A stretch of 33,486 nt of DNA from Acidobacteriota bacterium (GTDB lineage Bacteria; Acidobacteriota; Thermoanaerobaculia; Multivoradales; J023), in NCBI GenBank assembly GCA_029263395.1, contig JAJCXO010000244.1, positions 1 to 33,486 of the forward strand, written 5' to 3'. The notes beneath the pieces were generated by a model. It saw nothing but the letters and a program-made list of their open reading frames with translations, made no database searches and was not told where the DNA came from. Positions 16,697-26,200 of this stretch are shown here, piece after piece (the stretch's first letter is position 1; each line of letters opens with the position of its first letter). The position numbers and the translations under genes were made by a program.

Positions 16697-19486
16697 ATGC
16701 GGACACGAGGACATTTGATGAGTTTGGCCAAGCGGTTGTTGCTAGTGGTGGTGATCGGTGGGCTCGCTGGCAGCGTCGGCGCGGGAGTTAATGAGTGGAC
16801 CACCACTGGCCCTACCGGTGGCGGGCTCAGCACGGCGATCATTGACCCCCAGGTTCCATCAACGGTTTATGTGAGTACGGTTGCTGGAGTCTTCAAGAGC
16901 ATGGATAGTGGCTCGACCTGGGAACCGTCTAGGGATGGCCTGACGTCGTGGAAGGTCGGAGCGTTGGTGATGGATCCTTCAGATCCGTCTGTTCTTTATG
17001 CCGGAACCGCAGAACAAGGGGTCTTCAAGAGCACGGATAGTGGCGCCAGCTGGGCATCCGTGGGCAGCGGCGCCTATGGGCTCAACGGCGTTGGACCGCT
17101 CGTGATCCACCCTAGCGATGCCTCGATCCTCTATGCCGGCAACAATGACGGGGTTTATCGCAGCACCGACAGTGCCACATCCTGGACGTTGCTCACCGAC
17201 GGTATCGAGACCTCTGCGATCCTTTCGCTGGCGATCGATCCGGTAGCGCCCTCGACCGTTTATGCGGGTTCGCAGGCCGGGATTTGGAAGAGCGAAGATG
17301 GCGGAGGCTCTTGGCTCCTGGTCTTCGAACTGGTCAACGATGGCGGGGCATTTTCGCTGGCGATCGATCCGGTGACACCTTCGATCGTTTATGCCGGCCT
17401 CGGCGTAGGGATGCTCAAGAGCACCGACGCCGGTGTCACCTGGGCGCGGTCCGATGACGGTATCACCGGATTCGGCACGTTCGGATTGGTGGTCGATCCG
17501 GTCACGCCTTCGACGCTCTATGCCGGCACGTTCGATTTTGGCGGCCGCATCTTCAAGAGTATCGACAGCGGCGCCAGCTGGTTACCAGCCGAGCCGTTCC
17601 AGTTTCAGATCGGTGTGGTCGACATCGTGATCGATCCGTCGGATTCTTCGACGCTTTATGCCTGTCGAGGTTACGCCAAGGGGATCTCAAAAAGCGTCGA
17701 TGCTGGCGCCACCTGGGTCGCCCACAATCAGGGGCTCGTCGCCACCGAAGTCCGGGCCTTGGCGGTCAGTGGCTCCGATCCGGCGGTCTTGTACGCCGCC
17801 ACTGATTGGAACAGTGTGATCCGGAGTGTTGACGGAGGAGCTTCCTGGGGACCGGCCAACACTGGCCTGGAGAACACCGGCGGCGGTTTGGATTCAGGGG
17901 AGCTGGCGGTCGATCCGCAGCATCCCGAGACCCTCTACATGGCGAGTTATCCCAGGGGGCTGTTCAAGACGGTGGATGGCGGTGATCAATGGGCCTTCCT
18001 TCCCGGTAGCCCACCGGCCTATGCCGTTGCGGTTGATCCCAACGATCCGCAGACGGTGTACACCGCGGGCGATCTCACTATCTCTCGCAGTCTCGACGGC
18101 GGGGCGACCTGGGAAGTGCGAGGCGGCAATGCGTTCCGGCCACAAGACTTAGTGATCGACCCGGTCAACCCCTCGACGCTCTACGTGGCCTACAGCAGTG
18201 GTGTGACCAAGAGTATGGATGCCGGCGCCACTTGGGTGGATGCAACCCAAGGACTCCCGGTAGCACGACCCGTACGGTCGCTCGCCATCGATCCCATGAA
18301 TCCCAACGTGCTCTATGCCGGTACGTTCAATTCCGGCGTTTACAAAAGTCTCGACGGTGGCGCCAGCTGGAGTGCCCGCAACGAGGGGCTGCCGTTCCCA
18401 GACATCGCGGTGATAAGAATCGACCCGCAACGGCCCTCGACGGTATACACGGCGGCCTTTCGCGAAGGTGGTGTTTATGTGAGCCGTGACGGCGGCGAGC
18501 ACTGGATTCCCCTGACGCCCCAACTCGACTCGGAGGGAGTGCGAGATCTGGCGATCGATCCAAACAACGGACGTCGCCTGATCGTCGCCACGGTCAATTC
18601 AGGGGTCTTCGAGCTGACCCAAGCCGGGACTTGTCTCGCTAACGCCAACACCCTGTGCCTCAACGATCGGACCGAAGATCACCGCTTCGAGATCACTTTG
18701 CAGCTCGACAGCGAAGAGGGGGGCGGTCTGGACGACCCGGCCCGAGCGATTCCGCTCGACACAGTTGGGGTCGAAGATGGCGGTTTGCTGTGGTTTTTCG
18801 ATCCCACCAATCCGGAAGTGCTGGTGAAGGTGCTCGATGGCTGTGCGATCAACAACCACTATTGGGTGTTTTATGCCGCTGCCACAACCTTGGGCTTCGA
18901 TCTGGAGGTTCGCGATACGTTGTTCGACACCTCCCGCGTTTATAACAGTCCTGATTTCCGACCAGCGCCCACCATTGCCGATGTTCAAGCTTTTGCTACT
19001 TGCGAGGGCGGGCAGGCTGCGGCGAGTCGAACTGAGGCTAGCTCTCCCGTCTCATCGCGCTTAGCCACGAGGGGGTCTTCGTCAACGGCGGCGTCACCGG
19101 TCAGCTGCGTCCCGGGGGAGACCAGCTTGTGTATCGACTTCGTCCCCGGGGATGCACGGTTCGAGATCACCCTCGACTACGCCACCGAAATTGGCGCCGG
19201 CTCCGAGGGCTCCGCCCACGTTATCCCACTGACGCCGCTCGGCGTCGACAACGGTGGGCTGCTGTGGTTTTTCGACGCCTTCAACCCCGAGGTCCTGGTC
19301 AAGGTCCTAGACGGTTGTGCCATCAATGGTCGGGTCTGGGTTTATTATGCCGCCGCCACTACGGTCGGCTTCGACCTGACCGTGCGCGACACCGTCACCG
19401 GCGAAGAACGAACCTACAACAACCCGGACCAACGCCGCGCCATCACCGTCGCCGATACCGATGCCTTTGTCGTTTGCGACGGCTAG
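16697..19486 (+). CDS. Secreted Asp-box (BNR/VPS10-like) beta-propeller protein with duplicated C-terminal module
   Basis: A 929-residue exported protein. The N-terminus has a signal peptide (AKRLLLVVVIGGLAGSVGAG). From about residue 30 to 640 run some 13 Asp-box repeats of form S-x-D-x-G-x-[TS]-W (SMDSGSTW, STDSGASW, SVDAGATW, SLDGGATW, SRDGGEHW), each preceded by a PSTVYAG-like strand; this pattern folds as one or two beta-propellers. Two C-terminal modules start at residues 646 and 804 and match those of the protein at 5260-8193. Asp-box propellers occur in sialidases, sortilin-like receptors and photosystem factors; no catalytic residues point to an enzyme here, so binding is more likely. 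Two starts are possible: 16697 (AGGGGA five bases upstream) and 16718 (GAGGA six bases upstream), the latter placing the signal peptide at the very start. Confidence 0.87.
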   Translation: MRTRGHLMSLAKRLLLVVVIGGLAGSVGAGVNEWTTTGPTGGGLSTAIIDPQVPSTVYVSTVAGVFKSMDSGSTWEPSRDGLTSWKVGALVMDPSDPSVLYAGTAEQGVFKSTDSGASWASVGSGAYGLNGVGPLVIHPSDASILYAGNNDGVYRSTDSATSWTLLTDGIETSAILSLAIDPVAPSTVYAGSQAGIWKSEDGGGSWLLVFELVNDGGAFSLAIDPVTPSIVYAGLGVGMLKSTDAGVTWARSDDGITGFGTFGLVVDPVTPSTLYAGTFDFGGRIFKSIDSGASWLPAEPFQFQIGVVDIVIDPSDSSTLYACRGYAKGISKSVDAGATWVAHNQGLVATEVRALAVSGSDPAVLYAATDWNSVIRSVDGGASWGPANTGLENTGGGLDSGELAVDPQHPETLYMASYPRGLFKTVDGGDQWAFLPGSPPAYAVAVDPNDPQTVYTAGDLTISRSLDGGATWEVRGGNAFRPQDLVIDPVNPSTLYVAYSSGVTKSMDAGATWVDATQGLPVARPVRSLAIDPMNPNVLYAGTFNSGVYKSLDGGASWSARNEGLPFPDIAVIRIDPQRPSTVYTAAFREGGVYVSRDGGEHWIPLTPQLDSEGVRDLAIDPNNGRRLIVATVNSGVFELTQAGTCLANANTLCLNDRTEDHRFEITLQLDSEEGGGLDDPARAIPLDTVGVEDGGLLWFFDPTNPEVLVKVLDGCAINNHYWVFYAAATTLGFDLEVRDTLFDTSRVYNSPDFRPAPTIADVQAFATCEGGQAAASRTEASSPVSSRLATRGSSSTAASPVSCVPGETSLCIDFVPGDARFEITLDYATEIGAGSEGSAHVIPLTPLGVDNGGLLWFFDAFNPEVLVKVLDGCAINGRVWVYYAAATTVGFDLTVRDTVTGEERTYNNPDQRRAITVADTDAFVVCDG
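18632..19483 (+). repeat. Duplicated C-terminal module (two copies) in the Asp-box protein
   Basis: Copies start at 18632 and 19106. Each has a Cys, then (T/S)LC, RFEITL, GGLLWFFD, NPEVLVKVLDGCAIN, a WV(F/Y)YAAATT, FDL-VRDT and a closing Cys after an acidic AF or DAF. The plan is the same as the modules at 7348 and 7843, down to the cysteine positions. Confidence 0.8.
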
Positions 19487-19492
19487 GCGTGG

Positions 19493-19498
19493 TATAAC
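19493..19498 (+). promoter_or_regulatory. Possible -10 element TATAAC before the repeated start region
   Basis: TATAAC differs from TATAAT at one base. It lies 10 bases upstream of the first ATG of the repeat array (19509), so transcription from it would give a nearly leaderless message. The best -35 match is TTGTCG at 19468-19473, with a long 19-base spacer. Confidence 0.35.
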
Positions 19499-19507
19499 CA
19501 ACAGCCT

Positions 19508-19583
19508 GATGTTTGATCGCAAGTACGATGTCTGACCGCAAGTACGATGTCTGACCGCAAATACGATGTCTGACCGCAAATAC
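19508..19583 (+). repeat. Four tandem 19-bp copies of the zinc-ribbon gene's start region
   Basis: GATGTCTGACCGCAAATAC occurs four times head to tail (19508, 19527, 19546, 19565), the first two copies with one to three changes. Each copy carries an ATG. The last ATG (19566) begins the zinc-ribbon gene. The three earlier ones each open an 8-codon frame M-[FS]-DRKYDV that stops at the TGA inside the next copy. Confidence 0.9.
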
Positions 19584-19997
19584 GGCCAACGCGGCTACCA
19601 GCAAGGGGATCGTGATCGCGACCGGGAGCGATCCAGCCCAGGACCTCGTCGAGAGCCACCGATGGGGCCCCGTGGGCGAGGCTTGGGCAAGCCGACGTTG
19701 ACGGTTTTCCGGTGCGCTGTCTGTGGCGAGAAGCAGCGCGACGATCAGCCGATCAACCTCGAGTCGACCTGCTGGAAATGTCATGCCGATCTGCACACCT
19801 GTACCCACTGTCGTCACTTCGACAGCTCGGCACCCGGTGAGTGTCGACGGGCAGCTCCGGACTATGTCGCGTCGAAGGCCAAGCAGAATATCTGCGGCTT
19901 GTTCGAGCCCAAGGCAGCACAAGAAGTTGACGAAACAGCCAACTTCGACAAGCCGTCGGACGCCAAGACCGCGTTCGACGCCTTGTTCAAGTTCTGA
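19566..19997 (+). CDS. Small zinc-ribbon protein, unknown function
   Basis: A 143-residue protein. The first 45 residues are basic, Arg/Asp/Gly-rich and probably disordered (QGDRDRDRERSSPGPRREPP). A cysteine-rich core follows: CAVC, CWKC, CTHC, then single cysteines in ECRR and NICGLF. CxxC pairs spaced like this bind one or two zinc ions. LESTCWKCHADLHTCTHC with a following HFDSSAPGECR is a pattern I associate with uncharacterised bacterial zinc-ribbon proteins. The C-terminus is acidic and ends in FDALFKF. No ribosome binding site is visible before the chosen ATG; instead the start region is repeated four times. A nucleic-acid or regulatory role is possible but not shown. Confidence 0.8.
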   Translation: MSDRKYGQRGYQQGDRDRDRERSSPGPRREPPMGPRGRGLGKPTLTVFRCAVCGEKQRDDQPINLESTCWKCHADLHTCTHCRHFDSSAPGECRRAAPDYVASKAKQNICGLFEPKAAQEVDETANFDKPSDAKTAFDALFKF

Positions 19998-20032
19998 GTC
20001 CTAACGCTCCCGAACCAAAGTTCTGATTCAAG

Positions 20033-20050
20033 GGCGCACGGCGGTGCGCC
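20033..20050 (+). terminator. 7-bp GC hairpin after the zinc-ribbon gene
   Basis: GGCGCAC (20033-20039), loop GGCG, GTGCGCC (20044-20050), 36 bases past the stop. No U-tract follows, so this is a tentative terminator. The rest of the spacer up to 20279 shows no gene. Confidence 0.4.
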
Positions 20051-20290
20051 AGCGGCTCGGCGGTGGCTATCGGCTCGGACTCTGCGATCGTCGGTGTTGG
20101 ACACGGCTTAGCCTTTCTGGTCATGAGCTCGGGCAAAGTCTCCCAACGGGGAGCCTGGGCGGCGATCGTGGTACGTCACTCAGCATGTTGCCCAAGTTGT
20201 TCTGAATTATCTTGGCAGGGTTCCTAATGCGATTTCGTGAAGTGGGTCGAAGGCCATGTTCGACCACGGAATTTTCATCAGGAGCCCTTC

Positions 20291-23200
20291 ATGAGTGCGA
20301 CGATACCTAGCGATTTGCTGTCCCTGCCGCAAGGCGGCGGGGCTGTTCAGGGACTAGGGGAGAAGTTCTCCCCCGACCTTTTCACCGGGACTGGCAACTT
20401 CAGCATCCCCATCGATCTACCGGCCGGGCGAGGTGGCTTTCAGCCGAGTCTCAGTTTCGCCTACAGCTCTGGAACTGGCAATGGACCCCTAGGATTGGGA
20501 TGGCGTTTCGGTGTGTCAGAGATCCGGCGCCAGACTTCCCATGGGGTACCTCGCTACCAAGGGCAAGACACGTTCCTGTTGGCGGGTGGAGAGGAATTGG
20601 TGCAGGTGGCAGTGGACGGTGACGTCACCCGCTACCGGCCGCGGATCGAGGCAAAGTTCGACCGCATTGAACGCCAGCGAACGCAGGATGGGGACTTCTG
20701 GCGGATCCGTCACAAAGACGGCAGCATGAGTTTCTACGGCACGCCAGAGGGCTCATGGGTCGAGGATCCGGCGGTCATCGCCGATCCCGGCGATCCATCC
20801 CGCATTTTCTCTTGGCACCTGACCGCCAGAGTGGATCCCTTCGGTAATCGTATCGAATACGACTATCTGCGTGACCGTGGGCAGGACGGGCCTCACCAGT
20901 TTGATCAGCTCTACCTGGAACGGATCCGTTACGCCGATTATGAGCAGAACAGCACCCCAGGCTTCCTGATCTCCGTCCAGTGTCACTACCAAGCTCGGCC
21001 GGATGCGTTCTCCAATCGCCGGGCTGGCTTCGAGATCCGGACCCGTCGCCGTCTCGAACGGCTCGAGATACGAACCCACACCGACGTGGATCACCTATCG
21101 CGTGTTTACCACCTCGACTACCTTGATTCGGAGGTCGCCGTCGAGGAAGGAAACACGGCCACTGCTAGCGAGCAGACCGCCCGCCTGCCGGCGAATGGGC
21201 TTTCACTCTTGGTTCGAATCCGGGCGGTTGGCCAAGACGGCGAGACGACCCAGGAGTTGCCGCCAGTGGAACTCGACTATTCGGCGTTCGAGCTCGATCG
21301 AAGAGATTTGTTGCGGCTCGAAGGTGACTTGCCGACCGTGTCGCTTGCCGACCCAGATCTCGAATTGGTCGACCTGACCGGCCAAGGATTGCCAGACATG
21401 CTTGAGACCGGGGACCAGGGAGTCCGTGTCTGGCGCAACCTTGGTCGAGGCCGGTTCGGTGCGCCGCGATTGATGCCTGACGCCCCCGCCGGCCTCCGTT
21501 TGTCTGATCCCGGGGTGCAACTCTTCGACGCCGACGGTGACGGTCGGATCGACCTTCACATTGCAGAGGGTCGCGATGCCGGCAGTTATTCGTCGAGTGT
21601 CGATGGCACTTGGGACCGACGCTCGCTCCGCCGTTCCGCTGTCGCGCCGTCCTTTGACTTCGAGGATCCTGAGGTCCAGTTGTTGGATCTCAGCGGCGAC
21701 GGCATCACCGATGTGCTGCGAAGTGGCAGCCGGCTAGAGTGCTTCTTTTATCACCCCGAGGACGGCTGGAGCCGCACCCGTACCGTCGAGCGCGGTGATC
21801 TCAGTCGTTTCCCTGCGATCTCGTTCGCGGATCCCCGTTTGCGTTGGGCTGATGTCTCCGGTGACGGTCTGCAAGATGCCGTCCTCCTACATGACGGCAA
21901 CATCGAGTACTGGCCGAACCTCGGCCATGGCGATTGGGGCCATCCGATCGCCATGGCGCACAGCCCGCGATTCCCCCACGGTTACAACCCGGAGCGGATC
22001 CTGCTCGGCGACGTGGATGGGGATGGTTTGGCGGATCTGATTTATGTCGACGATACCCGGGTCACGTTGTGGCTCAATCGGGGCGGAGACGCTTGGAGCG
22101 AGCCCTTCGAGATCCGCGGTACGCCAGCAATGAGCGACGCCGTCCACGTGCGTCTCGTCGACTTGCTCGGCACCGGAGTCAAAGGCATTCTGTGGAGCGG
22201 CAGCAGCGACTCGGTCAGTCGGTCACAATCCTATTTCCTCGACCTCACTGGGGGGGCCAAACCCTACTTGCTGCGTCAGGTCGACAATCGACTCGGAGCG
22301 GTGACTCGCGTCGAGTATGTACCTTCGACCCATTGTTATCTCCAGGACACAGTACGCGGTGAGTCTCGGTGGCGTACAACGTTGCCTTTCCCAGTGCAGG
22401 TGGTCCACCGGATCGAGTCGCTGGATGCCTTGTCAGGCGGCAAGATGACCACCGAGTTTCGATATCACCATGGGACTTGGGATGGTTATGAGCGGGAGTT
22501 TCGCGGCTTTGCCAGAGTTGATCAGCGTGACACCGAGACTCTTGAGCAGTTCCACGCAGAGCCTGGTGGCGAAGCTGCCTTCGAGTCCGTCGACGCGGTG
22601 AATTTTTCACCGCCGATGGAGACGCGGCATTGGTTTCACGTCGGCCCGGTGGCGAGCGGCCGCCAGGATTGGGTGGAGCCAGATCTGTTGCATGAAATAT
22701 GGAGCGGTGACCCCAATATGCTGGAACGCCCCTCCGAGATCTCAGCCCTCTTGGCTGCGTTACCCCGGAGAGCTCGGCGTGAGGCGTTGGTAGCCTGGCG
22801 AGGCCAGAGTCTCCGCACGGAGCTGTATGCCCGCGATGGCTCACCGCGCGAGGATCGTCCGTATTCGGTCACCGAGTTCCTTTATGGCCTGAGGGAAGAG
22901 GAGCCTCCTAGCGTTGGCGATGACCGACGGAGGATCTTTTTCCCCCACCCTCTCGGGGAGCGTAAGAGTCAGTGGGAGCGGGGCAACGAGCCCCTGACCC
23001 AATGTGTTTTCAGCGCCGAGTACGATGCCTACGGTCAATCACGAGCGACCGTCGAGCTTGCCGTGCCAAGAGGGCGAGGGCTCGCCATGCCAGCTGTCGC
23101 CGAACAGCCGATGATCGCCTCGGCGATGTGGGTGGACTTCGCCCAGGTCGACACACCGGTCAGATATCAGGTCGACCGGGTCTGCCGCACCACCGGTTAT

Positions 23201-26200
23201 GAGATCCACGATGACGGTTCCCTAGGTGTCCTCGAACTGCGCGCTGCCATCCTAAACAGCACCGCCGCGCGGAGTATCCAGTCGCAAACCATCAGCTATT
23301 ACGACGGTGAGCCCTTCGTGGGTCTGCCCTGGGGACAGCTCGGTGATTACGGCGCCTTGGTCCGCAGCAAAACCTTGACGCTCACCGAGCAGCAGTTGGC
23401 CAGCGCCTGGCGCACTGGCGATGCGGTCCTCGACCCACCGGAGATGCCGGCTTGGTTGGCTCCCGACGGCCCCTCCTGGAGTGTCGAGTATCCGGCGGCT
23501 TTTCAAGGTGCGATATCGCCATTGGCCGGGCACACATTTCATGATGGCACCGACGAGCACCATCGCGGTTACTTCGTGACCGGGCAACGCGTGCAATACG
23601 ACTTTCACAGTCTCGACGGCACACATCGTGGGCTGGCCGCGGTGTACCGAGATGCGATGGCCCAGGATGTGTCCGTGGCCTACGATGGTTACGGGTTGCT
23701 GCCGGTGGAGATTACGGATGCGATTGGACTGACGACTCACGCTCAGTATGACGATCGTACCCTGCAGCCAGCGGAGGTCACCGGCCCCAACGGCAACCGC
23801 ACGTCCTATGGCTACAGTCCCTTGGGGCTACTGAGCTGGGTCGCAGTGCGCGGCGAGGTCGGGGTTGCCGAGGGAGACACCCCACAAACTCCTGGAACCC
23901 GCTTCGAGCATGATCTGCTGGCCTTTCATCAGCGATCACAGCCCGCGTCGTTGCGTACGATCCGACGGCTGCACCACACCCATGACCTCGAGGTTGCCTT
24001 GCCCGAGCGCGATCAAACGGTCGAGTTGATCGAGTATTCCGACGGCTGGGGTCGGGTGTTGCAAACCCGCGCCGCAGCTGAAGATCTGATGTTTGGGGAG
24101 GCTCTACCGGGGCGTCCGGCTGTTGGTGACGTTGGGTTGTCAACCGACCTGGCTCAGGCCCCCAATGACGCCATCGGCGCCGCCAACGCTGCGGCCGATC
24201 CGTCCCGAGTGGTGGTCAGTGGCTGGCAAGTCTACGACAACAAAGGTCGAGTAGTGGAACGTTATGAGCCCTTCTTCAGCAGCGGCTGGGATTTCTCGGC
24301 TGGCGCGGAGAATAGCCTGGGGAATCGAATCAGAAATTTTTTTGATCCGCTCGGGCGTATCCAGCGGGTGATCCAGACGGACGATTCGGAGAAGCGCTGG
24401 GTGTACGGAGTACCGGTGGCGCTAGATCAGCCTGATACGTTCGAGCCGACTCCTTGGGAGTCCTACACCTACAGTGCCAGTGACAATGCAGGGAGAGCCG
24501 CAGCCACCGGAGCAACAAGCGATCCGTCACATTGGGACACGCCGCGCAGCGTCGAGATCGACGCCTTGGGACGCATCGTTCGGGCGGTGTCACGCCTCGG
24601 CACCGGGCCGGCCGACGAGGTGGTGGTGCTCTCCGAGTACGACCTGCGGGGGAACCTCCTGACTGTGACCGACGCTCTCGGGAGGGTCGCATCCCGCCAC
24701 GAATTCGACTTCGCAGATCGCCTCATCCGGAGCGACAGCATCGATGCTGGTTGGAAGCAGATGAGTTATGACGCTTTGGGTCGGGAGGTCGAAGTTCGCG
24801 ATGCCAAGGGGGCCCTCGAGCTCACAATCTACGACGTCCTGGGACGGATCAGCGCCATCTGGGCTCGCAACAATGTTGGCGGTGCGGTCAAGCTGTGTCA
24901 GCAAGTTGAGTACGGTGACGCTGGCGATCCGAACCAGGACCCTGCGGAACGACTCGCTCAGCGCCAGAAGAACCGTCTCGGAAAGCCCCACCGGCACTTT
25001 GACGAAGCGGGACTGATGGTTTTCGACGGGTACGACTTCAAGGGCAATGTGGTCGACCGTATTCGCCGCGTAGTGGGCGACGCTGCCGTGTTGACACCGT
25101 TCACGCAGCCACCCAACAACTGGCAGCTCGAGACCTTCAGTGTCGATTGGCAAGATCCGGCAGCCGAGTTGTTGCTAGAGGCTCAGGAGTACCGGTTGAC
25201 TCAACGTTACGACGCGGTGAATCGTCTCGAGTCCTTGCGGTATCCCATGGACGCTGACGGCGAGCGCAAACAGCTCAGCTTTCGTTACAACCGGGCCGGC
25301 AACCTCGAAAGCGCGGCGCTCGATGGCCAGCCGTTCGTGCAACACGTCGCCTATTCCGCCAGCGGTCAGCGGCTGCTGGTGGCTCACGGCAACGGTGTGA
25401 TGACGCGGTATGCCTACCATCCTAACTCGTTACGGCTGGCCCGACTGCGCAGCGAGTCCTTCACTTTGGAAACGTTGGCGGGCCAACCCACTTACCGATC
25501 TGCTGGGCCGGTTTTGCAAGACTTTGGCTACGGCTATGATCCGGAAGGTAATGTCGTGGCGATTCAGGATCGCTCTCCGGGCAGTGGAACACCCAACTCC
25601 AGCCTGGGGCTCAATGCGCTGGATCGGCTGTTCAACTACGATCCACTAGATCGCTTGGTGACCGCTAGCGGCAGGGAGGTTGCTCCGTCGCCTGCGGCCA
25701 GCCCCTGGAATGGCACGGTCCGATCGCAGGATCCGACCCTGACTCGCGCCTATCACGAGAGTTATCAGTACGACGTCGCCGGCAATTTGCTGACGCTCCA
25801 ACATCAGGCCGCCAGCGGTGCCTATACCCGCCAGTTCAACCTCGGCTCCGGAACGGGTCCTGCCGAGAGTAACCGGTTACATCGTCTCAGCGTAGGCCAG
25901 ACCGATGTCGACTATCACTATGACGCGGTCGGCAACTTGCTTAGAGAGTCGACCTCACGGCATTTCGAATGGGATCATGTCGACCGCTTGCGCAGCTTCC
26001 GGACGCAAACCGCCGGGGCGGAAGCCTCTGTGCATGCCACCTACCTCTACGACGCCGCCGGTCAGCGGGTCAAGAAGCTGGTCCGCAAACAGGGGGGCGA
26101 CTACGAGGTCACAGCCTACATCGATGGCTTTTTCGAACACCATCGCAAAGTGCAAGGCTCAACGGTGCTGGAACACGACACTCTGGACGTCATAGATGGC

